From Piromyces finnis (taxonomy: Eukaryota > Neocallimastigomycota > Neocallimastigomycetes > Neocallimastigales > Neocallimastigaceae), in assembly GCA_002104945.1 (NCBI GenBank), contig MCFH01000060.1:62001-126000 (forward strand): a DNA stretch of 64,000 nucleotides. The letters run 5' to 3'. The position numbers were made by a program, and so were the translations under genes. The notes below the pieces were generated by a model. That model was not told where the DNA came from and did not search any database. It saw only the letters and a list, made by a program, of their open reading frames with translations. Within the stretch, counting starts at the first letter, position 1; every line of letters starts with the position of its first letter. Shown here in pieces: positions 25,942 through 37,388 of the stretch.

Positions 25942-26665
25942 TGTAAAGATATAATATATATCTTTAAATTATTTAATAATTAATTAATAATTATTAAATA
26001 ATAATTTTGATATTTTTAATGAAAAATTATTTATAAAATTTATTATATAAATTTTAAGGAATAATTAAATAAATATTAATTTTAAAATATCAAAATTGGA
26101 AATGAAATTTGGATAAATATTTAAATTAATGGATAATTAAATTTAAATATTTTAAATATTCAAATTAAATCTTAAAAAGTTCTTATTTAATTAAAAATAG
26201 TTTAATAACTTTAGCGTAGTTTTAAATTAGTATTTTTTAATAGTAAATATATAATAAATAGTATTATTAATATTTAATTAATATATAGGTAATACATGGA
26301 CTGTATTCAATTTGTAGTTTACTCAAATTGAATCAAAAGTGTATTTAATTAGTTTTAGTTTAGTTTTATTATTTTATTATTTAATTAAATTAGTATTAAA
26401 TTAGTTTTGTTTATTTTATATTGAATATATGTATAATTAAATAGAATAGTATATTAAAATATAATTTGTAAAAAATATAAATACATGTAAAATTTCATAG
26501 TTAAACGATGTAATTGTTATTGACTATAGTTTAGTTAATAACTAAATAAGAATAAATAAAAGAGGATATAAATAAATTTTGTTTTGTTTTTAATTTTTTA
26601 TTTTTAGTGTTTTTGTTTTATTGTAAAAAATTTTATAATCTGTTTTAAATTTTAAAATTTTTACA
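25942..26665 (+). repeat. 5' LTR of chromovirus Ib
   Basis: 724 bp, TGTAAAGATATAATATATATC...TTTTTACA. The start contains a perfect hairpin (GATATA/TATATC). A TATA box (TATAAATAC, 26476-26484) lies 34 nt upstream of GTAATTGTTAT (26510-26520), the probable start of the transcript. Confidence 0.92.
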
Positions 26666-26676
26666 ATAACAATTAC
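26666..26676 (+). promoter_or_regulatory. Putative self-primer binding site of Ib
   Basis: ATAACAATTAC follows the LTR without a gap. It is the exact reverse complement of GTAATTGTTAT at 26510-26520 in the same LTR. This is the arrangement known for Tf1-type self-priming, where the first 11 nt of the RNA prime minus-strand synthesis. Confidence 0.7.
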
Positions 26677-26742
26677 CTTTTGCATAATAAAACACGTTAT
26701 AAAATTTTTCTAATAAAACATATTTTAAATTTTTTTTTCATA

Positions 26743-26985
26743 TCTACCGCGTTTCTAGGAAAATCTACCGTGTGTATAGGGAATCTACCGCGTTTCTAGG
26801 AAAATCTACTGTGTGTATAGGGAATCTACCGCGTTTCTAGGAAAATCTACTGTGTGTATAGGGAATCTACCGCGTTTCTAGGAAAATCTACCGTGTGTAT
26901 AGGGAATCTACCGCGTTTCTAGGAAAATCTACTGTGTGTATAGGGAATCTACCGCGTTTTTAGGAAAATCTACCGCGTTTCGGAA
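26743..26985 (+). repeat. Leader tandem repeat of Ib (41-bp unit, about 6 copies)
   Basis: Each unit holds TCTACCGCGTTTCTAGGAAAA followed by TCTAC(C/T)GTGTGTATAGGGAA. It lies in the untranslated leader between the primer site and gag. Repeats with the same CTAC(C/T)G core but different sequence occupy the leaders of Ia and II. Confidence 0.9.
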
Positions 26986-27174
26986 TTTCATCGTACCTTC
27001 TGAGGGCTAGTTAACTTGGTGCTTGTTACTCAAAGGTCTTCCATATATATTGAATATATTTAATTTTGTTATAATATTTTTAAGAGCTCGTCTAACACCG
27101 TTTGACAGGATAGAGTTACGACGACATCTTAACTAAAATATTATAAAAAATTAAATATTTATAACATAATCATA

Positions 27175-30100
27175 TTGGAAGAAATAAACCATCTCTTAGA
27201 TAAATTACACTTAAACGAAAACATGGAACGCCAAGGAGCGTCCTTGAGGATAGTTAATGATCCTCCGGTTTTCACAGGCCGCAGACAAGAACTAGACGGG
27301 TTCTTGACTAGGGTTGAGCTAGCTATTGAAGCTAACCCTGATAGATTCGTTAATGATGAAGCGAGAGTCCGCTTCTTGATATCCTACTTTGTTAATAGAC
27401 CTTTAGAATGGGCCGCCCGTTTAAGACAAAATAACGACGCCGTTCTAAGGAACTATGATCAATTTATTACTGCCCTTCGTACCAATTTCGGGGATCCGAA
27501 TAATGATACGATTGTTGCAAATGGAAGACTTTGCAACATTAAACAAAGAAAATTTGGTAAGGTGTTCGAATACATTAACGAATTTCAACGCGTTAGCCAA
27601 AATTCGAATTTCAATGAAGCAGCAAAAATATACATGTTCACAAAAGGATTACATCCAAAAATGCGTGAACATTTAGCTGTAGTGAATCCAAATCCCTCTC
27701 AATTAGAGCGTCTTTATTCTGATGTCCTTAGTATTGAAAATCTTACTAAGAGAAATGATATCAGTGAATATTACATGACGCATCAAGACCGAAGAAATTA
27801 TAACCAAAATGATCCTATGGATGTGGACTTATATAGGATCAGTTTAGGTCAAAGAAAGGTTAATTACTTCCCTCCTCATAGAAGTAATTATGATGAAAAT
27901 AAAATAAATCGCACTGAGGCTAAGAAGAAGGGAGTTTGCTTTACTTGTGGAAAGTCTGGACACTTTCAATTCAATTGTCCAAACAAAAAGAAACCAAAAA
28001 ATGTAAAAATTATCAAGAGATGCTATTCAGAAGACGAAGCTAGCCCTTCAATCAAGAAAATTAAAAAGGATAATCTTAATTCCAAGGGAACTTCAAACAT
28101 ATTCGAAATTCATAAAGGTGAAAAGAAAAATATCATTGATTTTTATATCAAAACCAATGATATTGATGAAGTCAAGGCTAAGGTACTTATTGATTCTGGT
28201 TCCGATCTTAATTTCATCCACCCCGAGTTCGCCCGAGTCAATAATATTAAACTTTCAAATATTGCTGAATCTTTCAAGGTTTCTGGTTTAGGGCAAGGTA
28301 CATCTACCGTGAAAAAGGAATCCGAAAAGTGCATCCTTCGTTTGAGAAATCATTACGAAATCATTCAATTATATGCACTTAGAATTCCTGAAGTTGATAT
28401 AATTCTTGGAGTACCTTGGATCGAGAAACATTGTCCGGTTTATTATCACGATTCCTCCAAAATTGCCTTTAGCTCCGGATACTGTGCTCGACACTGTAAT
28501 GTAGGTAAAAGGAAAAATAAGGGCACAATCAATAAGAATAGGGAATCTATGACATCATCAAGAAAAGGGAAAGAAGCTGTCTTGGATAGTGAAAACGAAC
28601 AATCCTATTGTAGTGACCTTGGTTCCCCCGAATATGACGAATCCTCTTATTGTGACTCCAGTGATGACGAGGAAACTGTTAATATTAGAGGTCGAAGAAC
28701 CTCTGTTAAAACCATTAGTAAATTAGATAGTTTGGATAAAATTAAATGTAGTAACAGTTTAAATAATAATAATGATAATAATTGTATTTTTAAATGTATA
28801 TGTAATGACATTAATTGTATTGATGAAAATTTAAATAAAGATAATAATTCGGTCACTGGACCAAAACAGTACTCATTTTCAAAAAACGTGTGTAATAATA
28901 ATAATTCTCGTGTATTAAATTCAGTTAGTAACTGTAATGATTTATTTTGTAATATTATTAATAAATGTAAAAGTGAAAGTGATAATTTGAATAAAGATAA
29001 AAAATCTATTGAAATTCCAAAACAATATTTATTATTTAAAGAGGTTTTTAATGAAAAGAATTGTAATATTTTACCTCCACATCGTGAATACGATTGTGAA
29101 ATCCGATTAAAGGATAATGCTAACTTGTTTTATGGTCCTCTTTATCCTTTAACTGAGGCAGAGAGAGATGAATTAAAAAATTATATCAATGAAAATTTAG
29201 AAAAAGGTTTCATTAGGAAATCTTCATCTCCTGCCGGTGCACCAGTTTTATTTGTCAAAAAGAAAGATGGATCATTAAGACTTTGCGTTGATTATAGGAA
29301 ACTTAATGACATGACAATTAGAAATTCATATCCTCTTCCGTTAATTGGTGACTTATTGGATAGAGTGAAAGGTGCAAAATACTTTACTAAGTTGGACTTA
29401 AAGTCTGCTTATAATTTAGTTAGAATCAAAGAGGGTGATGAATACAAAACTGCCTTTAGAACAAGATATGGGCATTTTGAATATCTCGTCATGCCTTTTG
29501 GTTTAAAGAATGCACCAGCTACGTTTCAACATTTCATAAATGATGTCCTTAGTGATTACTTAGATGATTTTGCTATATCATATATTGATGATATTCTAAT
29601 ATATTCAAATAGCCTAGAAGAACATCATGAACATGTTAAAAAAGTATTGAAAAAATTATTAGAAAATAATTTATATGTTAAGTTAGAGAAGTGTGAGTTT
29701 GATGTTTCAGAAACCACTTTCCTTGGTTATGTATTATCCAAAGATGGTCTGAAAATGGATAGAGATAAAGTTAAAGCTATCCTCGACTGGCCTGTTCCTA
29801 CAAACGTTAAAGAAGTTCAATCCTTTATTGGATTATGTAATTATTATAGAATTTTTATTAAAGACTTTGCGAAAATTGCTAGTCCTCTACACAAACTTAC
29901 TAGGAAAAATGTTCCTTTTAATTGGGTTTCTGAGTGTCAAAATGCATTTGTTACACTTAAAAAAGGCTTTTACTTCAGCTCCTATCTTAATGAACCCTGA
30001 TAGCAACAAACCTTTTATTGTTGAGACTGACGCTAGTAACTTTGCTGTCGGTGCAATTCTTTCACAAGAATTTGAAGGGCAATTGCACCCTATTGCTTTT

Positions 30101-32041
30101 ATTTCATCTAGCTTAACCAAGTCTCAAAGAAACTATCAAATTTATGATAAAGAGTTGCTCGCTATCAAAGTGGCTCTTGAAGAATGGAGGCATTATCTGG
30201 AAGGTGCAAAGCATTAGTTCATCATTTATACTGATCATAAGAATTTAACCTTTCCAAGAAAGCCTGAGATGCTCTCACAACGACAGATAAGATGGTATGA
30301 ATTTTTATCAAGATTTGATTTTAAGTTAATTTATAGAGCTGGAAAAAAGTCTGGTAAACCTGATTTGTTATCCAGACGTAGTGATCATATCTGTAATATT
30401 TATAATAATGATAGGATTAATGAAAATATTGAATGTAGTAATTTTAGTTGTAATTTTATTTCATGTAATGTAATTAATTCTTTTAATAAAGATGATTCTT
30501 TAATTAATTCTATTCTATGTTCCTTAAAAAATGATGATTTATATAATAAAGTTTGTGTATTTCTTAATGATAAAAATTCTTCGTCCCCTCCGATTAGGAA
30601 TATTAATAAAGTTAAAATTGATAAAGAAGGATTTTTACTTTATGATAATTTAATTTATGTTCCTTCTTCACTAAGAACTAGGGTCTTAGAATTACATCAT
30701 GATTCTATTTCTGCTGGTCACTTTGGTGTTAATAAAACTATTGAATTAATTAGTAGAAATTTTTGGTGGCCAAAGTTTAGTTATGATGTTAAAAAGTTTA
30801 TAAAGTCTTGTGAAACTTGTTGTAAAGCTAAAGTTCCAAGACATAAACCATATGGTTTGCTTTCTCCTCTTTCCACACCTAATAGAGCTTGGTCGGAATT
30901 GTCAATGGATTTTATTGTCGAGCTTCCTAAATCCAAAGACATGACTACCATTATGGTTATAGTAGATAGGTTAACAAAAATGGCTCATTTTATTCCTTTA
31001 AGATGTTTGCCTACTGCTTCTATAGCAGCTGATGTTTTTGTTAACAATATCTTTAAATTACATGGTTTTCCTGATTCCATCATTTCTGATCGAGGTACTC
31101 AATTTACCTCAGACTTTTGGAATCGTTTATGTAATTTGTTAAATATTAAACTTGCTTTTTCTACTGCAAACCATCCTGAAACTGATGGTCAAACGGAGAG
31201 GGTAAACGGGATATTGGAACAATATCTCCGTTGTTTTATTAACGAAAAACAGAATAATTGGGTTGACTTGTTACCTTTTGCTGAATTTGCTTATAACAAT
31301 ACTTTACAGCAATCAATCAACCAATCTCCGTTTTTCGCTAATTATGGGTTCAATCCAAAATTTAACCCTGAAATCCCTTCAGCGAATAGACCAAATAGAG
31401 TTGAACAAAGAATTTTGGATATTACTGAAAACATTAAATTTTTAAAAGTAAATCTTGATCAAGCAAAAGAAACCTACAAAAAGTATGCTGATCAAAAGAG
31501 AATGGAATCCCCAGATTTCGAAGTTGGTAAAAAAGTTTGGTTATTAAAAGGTATTAATCCTTCAAATAAAAATATCAAAAGAAAACTTGCTGATCAAATG
31601 CTTGGACCTTTTGAAATAATCAAGAAGGTAAGCCCTTTAGCATTTGAATTAAAACTACCAAACAATTTACGTTGCCACCCTGTTTTTCATGTTTCGTTAT
31701 TAGAACCTTATAACGAAAATGAATTTGTAAATAGATCAGTAATGAATAAAAGAAAAAATGTTAAGTTAACTACTGATACTATTGATAGGATTCCTGATAA
31801 GATTATTCAAGAAAGAAATTATCATGGAAAGAAATCTTTCTTGATGACATGGAAAAATCTTGACGAAAATACTTGGATCCCGGAAGATCAAATTACAGAT
31901 GTACAATTGATCCAAGAATTTTATAGAAAAAATAAAAAGTCTAGAAAAGAAAGTCAAGATCAAGTCTATACAAGGAATAACAATGGTATGATCAAACATA
32001 GATATCAACCATTTGTAATTGATATTCCTTCAAAGAAATGA
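27175..32041 (+). pseudogene. gag-pol: Chromovirus Ib gag-pol polyprotein, one frameshift and one stop
   Basis: A single gag-pol reading frame in the order capsid-like Gag, CCHC zinc knuckle (CFTCGKSGHFQFNC), aspartic protease (IDSGSDLNFI, then ILGVPW), reverse transcriptase (YIDD), RNase H, HHCC, D,D35E integrase, GPF module and chromodomain. The first 941 residues are open to 30000. A one-base shift in the A-run near 29960-29966 then puts the RNase H region into another frame (visible to 30217), and a TAG at 30215-30217 stands where element II has Pro. The frame is open again to 32041. The conserved N-terminus starts at TTG 27175; the first in-frame ATG is codon 17. The product would be truncated within RT/RNase H. 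Confidence 0.92.
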
Positions 32042-32073
32042 TCTCGCAGGAGCTCGACTTTAAAGGGCGAGAT

Positions 32074-32797
32074 TGTAAAGATATAATATATATCTTTAAA
32101 TTATTTAATAATTAATTAATAATTATTAAATAATAATTTTGATATTTTTAATGAAAAATTATTTATAAAATTTATTATATAAATTTTAAGGAATAATTAA
32201 ATAAATATTAATTTTAAAATATCAAAATTGGAAATGAAATTTGGATAAATATTTAAATTAATGGATAATTAAATTTAAATATTTTAAATATTCAAATTAA
32301 ATCTTAAAAAGTTCTTATTTAATTAAAAATAGTTTAATAACTTTAGCGTAGTTTTAAATTAGTATTTTTTAATAGTAAATATATAATAAATAGTATTATT
32401 AATATTTAATTAATATATAGGTAATACATGGACTGTATTCAATTTGTAGTTTACTCAAATTGAATCAAAAGTGTATTTAATTAGTTTTAGTTTAGTTTTA
32501 TTATTTTATTATTTAATTAAATTAGTATTAAATTAGTTTTGTTTATTTTATATTGAATATATGTATAATTAAATAGAATAGTATATTAAAATATAATTTG
32601 TAAAAAATATAAATACATGTAAAATTTCATAGTTAAACGATGTAATTGTTATTGACTATAGTTTAGTTAATAACTAAATAAGAATAAATAAAAGAGGATA
32701 TAAATAAATTTTGTTTTGTTTTTAATTTTTTATTTTTAGTGTTTTTGTTTTATTGTAAAAAATTTTATAATCTGTTTTAAATTTTAAAATTTTTACA
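32074..32797 (+). repeat. 3' LTR of chromovirus Ib
   Basis: 724 bp, matching the 5' LTR with no difference noticed. The sequence AAAGGGCGAGAT immediately before it is the likely polypurine tract. The right flank TAAGG is the target duplication. Confidence 0.92.
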
Positions 32798-34473
32798 TAA
32801 GGTCTATGAGGAGGTAACACTTCACAATTTTTTTCATTAAACACTTCACTAAATTCTAAATATTGGGTTGGTACGGCGACCAATTTATCTTTATTAATAT
32901 CTTTTCCATTATTATTATTATTACTACATGATTCGTTATCATTATTACATGTTTCATTAATTTTTGTTACAATACATTTAACTTTTTTATTAAAACTAAT
33001 ATATTCATCATCGCTATCATCTTCATCATTGATGGTTCTAACAAGGCGGCCTTTAACATATTCTTTTTCTTCATTGTTTGGGACAGAGGGATCTACTTTC
33101 GGCTTTTTGGTCAAGCTTCGGTCGAGAACATCATGATCTAACTGATCATTCTTTGACTTCTTTCTTGGTTTTCTCTTTCTTTTGCCTTTATTACAATGTC
33201 TGGCACAATAACCAGAACTAAAAGCGATTTTCTTAGAGTCGTAGAAAGCATTTGGATTATGCTTCTTTATCCACGGCAAACCAAGAATAACATCAACACC
33301 GGGGACTTGTAATCCATAAAGTTGAATTACTTCGAAGTGATTTTTGCAACGGAGCATGCACTTCTCAGTCCTTTCCCAAACACTAACAACTCCATCACTA
33401 ACACCAGATACACGGAATGGTTCTACTTTTTCCAAATTAATACCAAGGTCTTCAGCAAGACTTGGATTAATGAAATTTAATTCAGAACCGGAATCAATTA
33501 AAACCTTAATTTTAACTTCCGAAACTTCATTGGTACTCAAGTAAAAATCCACAAGGTTTAAATCACTTTTCACTCCCTTGACTCCAACTTTGTAAATTTT
33601 TGGATTAACAATTTTTGGAGTCCTTTCTTTAACAATTCTTAACACTTTTCTGGGCTTTACTCTATTAGGACAATTAAATTTTAAATGTCCCGGTTGTTTA
33701 CAAAGAAAACATAACCCTTTTTTCTTTTCTTCTTCAAAGTTATCTATGTTTTCATTGTAATTTTTACTTGATCCTTGGATATTCACATACCTTCTACGCT
33801 TGTTTTCTCTACTAATTCTAAATACATCCACATCCATAGGATCATCAGCCCTTCTACTATTAAAATAAAATTCACTAAGCGAATTCCTTTTCATCATATC
33901 TTCAACTAAAATAGTTGAAGAAATCAATTGTTCAATTGAAGTTGGGTTTGATTCAATGAAAGCCAACTTCTCCCTAAGTGGTGGTAATAAACCTTTCAGA
34001 AACATGTAGATTTTTGCGCTATCATTAAAGCTTGAATTTTGGCTAATACGTTGAAACTCGGTAATGTAATCTAATACCTGACCAAGTTTCCTTTGGCGAA
34101 GATTATCTAATTTTCCGTTAGCTACAACGGTATCGTATCTATAACTGCCAAAGTTAGCCTTCAACCTATCTACAAATTCATCATAATGGTTTAAAACCTC
34201 ACTATTATTCTTCATCAACACTGAAGCCCATTCCAAAGGTTTACCAGAAAAGTATGATATAACGAAGTCGACCTTGACTCGATCTGTATTATACAGTGTC
34301 GGTCGAGTACGAAATACCAACTCCACTCTAGTTAAAAATCCATCCAATTCTCTTTGTTTACCAGAAAATGTCGGTGGAGCATTAATAATGTTCCCCGAGT
34401 TCCCGGAAACACCCACATTCCTATCACCCATTTCTAAATTTAAATTTTCAAACTCACTAATTAAATCCTCCAA
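32798..34473 (-). pseudogene. gag-pol: Chromovirus Ia gag-protease fragment
   Basis: The 5' half of the Ia polyprotein, separated from its pol part by Ib. It contains the Gag capsid-like region (FLTRVEL and PLEWAS blocks shared with Ib and II), a CCHC knuckle (CFLCKQPGHLKFNC), the protease active site (LIDSGSELNFI) and ILGLPW, then an acidic/Asn-rich linker. The frame stays open into the inserted LTR to 32722, but that tail is not native. The reading frame begins at TTG (34473); the first in-frame ATG is codon 15 and has a good context (AAATGG). It is more divergent from element II than the pol part is. Confidence 0.88.
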
Positions 34474-34539
34474 TTCAAAATATAATATATAATATAAAAT
34501 TAAAATGGTTTCTTACTACTATTTCAAGTAATCTTAAAT

Positions 34540-34558
34540 TTTTTTTTTTTTTTTTTTT
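34540..34558. repeat. Poly(T) tract (poly(A) on the Ia coding strand)
   Basis: About 19 T in the plus strand, read as poly(A) in the Ia transcript, 70-85 nt upstream of gag. Element II has a tract more than twice as long at the matching place. Confidence 0.8.
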
Positions 34559-34678
34559 AATTACACTACTACAATTTATCCTAATACAAAAGTTATTCAA
34601 ACGCGTTCTGCAAAGCAGTGTCGAACAAGTTTTGTATTACTAATTACTATTGGTTAATTCTTCTTTCTTCTTGCACTC

Positions 34679-34800
34679 GGTGGTAGTTTCTAATTCTAAC
34701 CAGTAGTCAAAATTTCTTCTTTCTTCTTATTCGGCGGTAGTTTCCAATTCTAACCAGTAGTTAAAGTTCTTTCTTGCTTTTTGTACCCGGCGGTAGATAC
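34679..34800 (-). repeat. Leader tandem repeat of Ia (about 60 bp, two copies and a part)
   Basis: Imperfect repeats containing, on the coding strand, AACTACCGCCG, AACTACCACCG and TCTACCGCCG, alternating with AACTACTGG. They lie between the primer site and gag. Confidence 0.75.
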
Positions 34801-34826
34801 CCTAACGTATTCTCTATCTTCGTTGG

Positions 34827-34837
34827 GTAATTGTTAT
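34827..34837 (-). promoter_or_regulatory. Putative self-primer binding site of Ia
   Basis: On the coding strand, ATAACAATTAC directly follows the 5' LTR. Its exact reverse complement is at 34960-34970 in that LTR, with TATAAATAG (34997-35005) 35 nt upstream of it. Confidence 0.7.
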
Positions 34838-35437
34838 TGTAAAGTCGACACAGAAAGAATAGATTAGGATATCTATTCTATTACAATAACACTAAATTTA
34901 AAATAAAAATAAAAAATTGTTTTATTAAAAATATCTTTTATTATAATAGAATTTTAATAATAACAATTACATCGATAAAATGATGAAAAATATCTTCTAT
35001 TTATATTTTTCCTAAATACATTTATATTATATTATAACTATTTATTTCTTATATATTATTATTTAAAATCTACACTAAAATCTTAATTATTAATAAATAT
35101 TTAAACTATAACTATTTTTAGTAAAATACAATTGGCAATTCAAATTAAGTACCATTTAATTTGAATATGTGCCCATGTATTATTGATATATTAATCATTT
35201 ATTATTTATCTATTTCTATAAAAAAACAATACTAAAACTAGGGATTTAAATTGAGAATATTAATTTACTTGTTAAACATTAAAAATAAATTAATAATTTA
35301 TTTTGTTTTAAACTTTAATTATTAATAAATAAATTATGTCTCATTTTCTTTTTCTGAATATAATTTGTGTAACTTAAACAATAATACTTGTGGCTTAAGT
35401 TACATTAAAGATATCAGAGGCGTTTGATATCTTTACA
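34838..35437 (-). repeat. 5' LTR of chromovirus Ia
   Basis: 600 bp, TGTAAAG...CTTTACA on the plus strand, flanked on the right by the CTAAC target duplication. It contains the promoter and self-primer sequence described for the primer site. Confidence 0.92.
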
Positions 35438-35848
35438 CTAACTGAAGTGAAATCCGCAACAGTGATAATATTTGTATCTAAAAAAAATAAGAAAATAAAA
35501 TAAATGATTTTTATACTTGATCATTTTCAAGTATTAGTTTTATAAAATAAAGTTTATTTAATTATAAAATTATATCATTATTTAATAACTCTAGTATTAT
35601 TAAATAATTAAGAATTAATACATCTTGTATGTATCATAGAAGTTATATAAAAAAATATTGTTTTATTAAAATAAACATCTAATTTTTCTCTCTTGGATAA
35701 TTAGTAACCATTTATTAAATTTAATATAATATATCTAATTTTGACGGATTATTAAGAACATCTTTTAAAAAGAACATTTTCTATTACTATTTATACAAAA
35801 TTATTATTTTAAAGTATAATTATAAATAAATATAAACTATTTAATTTA

Positions 35849-35879
<31 letters not shown>

Positions 35880-36018
35880 TTTACATTTATAATTTTTAAT
35901 TTAATAATTTTATACATGTTAAATATTTTAATTTTTATCTGTATTTTAATTATTGTTATTATTATTATTATTAATTTATAATTTATAAATTTAATTATTT
36001 ATCATTTTGCGATAAAGA

Positions 36019-36898
36019 TGTAGTAATTTTATTATAATATTTAATATTTATATTAAATAGTATAATACAATTACTTGTCGATAACTCAATATTAAAATTT
36101 AATATTAAATTATATGTATATGGAAAGAAATAATAAAAAATTAAATATGAAATTAAAAAAACTAGAACTTAACGAGTTTATTATAAGGATTTATAATAAA
36201 CAACAAAAAACACAAATGGGAAGAGGGATGAGAATAAAATGTATAATATAAGAATTATGTTTTATTAATAATATGATTTTTTATTAATTAATTTTTATTA
36301 AATAAAATTATTTGTTATTTATTATAATTAATTTTTCTTATAATAATAACTCTTGAATTCTAAAGAATTTCAAGAGTGTTTATTTATATTTTTATTAAAA
36401 AATAAGGTTAAATAAATGAGTTCTAATCTTAACAAATAAAATGTTTAGGAAAAGACTAGAAGAAAAACCTAAACAAGTTTTCAACCAATATTCTAATCAT
36501 ATTGGTTATCGTGTAAATTTTAAGTAAAACCAATTATTTGTAATAATAATCGGAAAAACCTTAAAATACCGATTTCCTAAAGTAAATCTGTGTTTAGATA
36601 TAACAGATAAATTAATTAGTAATATATAATTAAAGGGTAAAATTGCGGATTCTTTTATATAAATATTAATTAAAAATCAAATGAACAAATTATTATTTAA
36701 TTAAATAAATTAAATAAATTATATAAATATATGAAATATATTTAACTAAATAAATTAAATAAAATATCTGAATGTATATATTATATTTAACTAAATAAAT
36801 TAAATAAATAATTTAAGTGTATAAAATATTATTAACTAAATTATTAAACTAATAAGAAATATTAATTATTTAGATTGAAATAATTATTATTTCTTACA
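36019..36898 (-). mobile_element. Solo LTR, family sLTR-f, copy 2
   Basis: 880 bp with TGTAGTAA...TTCTTACA ends and the perfect target duplication AAAGA (36014-36018 and 36899-36903). It splits the first bases of HCR-B copy B3 (GATAAAGA | ATGAAATTT). The inverted repeat ACTCTTGAATTC..GAATTTCAAGAGT at 36349-36377 lies just downstream of a minus-strand TATA box (36381-36388), which sets the orientation. Confidence 0.85.
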
Positions 36899-37384
36899 AA
36901 AGAATGAAATTTATAAATAATGAATTAATAGAATAGCTGATTTTAAAATTATATAAACTTAATATAAATTAAAATAATAGTAAATAATCAAAATAATATA
37001 AAATATAAATGTTTAATTAAATTTTAAAAATGTAAAATATAAACAACTTTTGTTTATAAACAAACTTAAATGTAATTATTTATTATAAATAGAAATAGAA
37101 AATATTATTTTTAAAGATTGTTACTAATTAGCCAGGAAAATTAGAATATTTTAAAACTATAATAAATTAATATATTTTTTTTATAATACATCGAGATGTA
37201 TTATACATTTATTTTAAATAAATAAACTAATATTATAAAACAAGATGTGTTTTTAAAACTTTAAATTATATTTAATAATTATATAAACTTGTAGAATGAG
37301 CAAGTAAAAATAAATCATTCAATTACACACAAATATACCACTTTCTAAGCTTATTTAAAATTAAGGTATATTTGAACGAGTGTC
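36899..37384 (+). mobile_element. Hairpin-capped repeat, family B, copy B3
   Basis: Body and hairpin of a family B element whose first bases (GCGATAAAGA, 36009-36018) lie on the other side of the sLTR-f insertion. The hairpin region (near 37325-37384) is conserved but has small changes, ending GAGTGTCG instead of GTGTGTCA. Confidence 0.65.
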
Positions 37385-37388
37385 GTTT

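Larger units (their letters stand above)
25942..32797 (+). mobile_element. Chromovirus Ib (Ty3/gypsy), full length, coding region damaged
   Basis: A 6856-bp plus-strand element inserted in antisense orientation within Ia. It has two 724-bp LTRs (25942-26665 and 32074-32797) and the target duplication TAAGG (25937-25941 and 32798-32802). Element II shows the uninterrupted target. The LTR sequence differs from that of Ia and II, but the primer site, leader organisation and protein order are the same. The LTRs look identical, which suggests recent insertion. Confidence 0.94.
22383..35437 (-). mobile_element. Chromovirus Ia (Ty3/gypsy), split by Ib
   Basis: A minus-strand LTR retrotransposon with 600-bp LTRs at both ends and the target duplication CTAAC (22378-22382 and 35438-35442). 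A second chromovirus (25942-32797) interrupts it between gag and reverse transcriptase with target duplication TAAGG. Its LTRs and the 3' two thirds of pol are nearly identical to element II (48927-55227), but its leader and gag differ clearly. Confidence 0.93.
21777..35461 (+). mobile_element. Solo LTR, family sLTR-e (split by chromovirus Ia)
   Basis: Left part 21777-22382, right part from 35443. Ends are TGTCACG...GCAACA and the target duplication is GTGAT (21772-21776 and 35462-35466) inside the HCR-A hairpin. TATAAATAC at 22158 is followed by an inverted repeat (ACTC..GAAA.TCC with GGA.TTTC..GAGT, 22165-22200). TTCCGACC near the 3' end resembles the ATTCTGACC of sLTR-a and sLTR-b. Without the nested element it is about 625 bp. 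Confidence 0.8.
21725..36004 (-). mobile_element. Hairpin-capped repeat, family A, copy A4 (host of a nested insertion)
   Basis: The HCR-A hairpin begins at 21725 (TGATACAATAG) and is broken within its 3' arm by an sLTR-e insertion with target duplication GTGAT. The element resumes at 35462 (GTGATAATATTTGTATC) and ends TTTATCA at 36004. Everything between is nested insertions, so this interval is far longer than the element itself (about 600 bp). Confidence 0.75.

Noticed and set aside
26743-26985. CRISPR-like array (regular repeats of about 20 and 41 bp)
   Set aside because: There are no unique spacers; it is a direct tandem repeat in a retrotransposon leader in a eukaryotic context.
32722-32797. 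C-terminal tail of the Ia Gag frame
   Set aside because: These codons lie in the LTR of the inserted Ib element and are not native to Ia.
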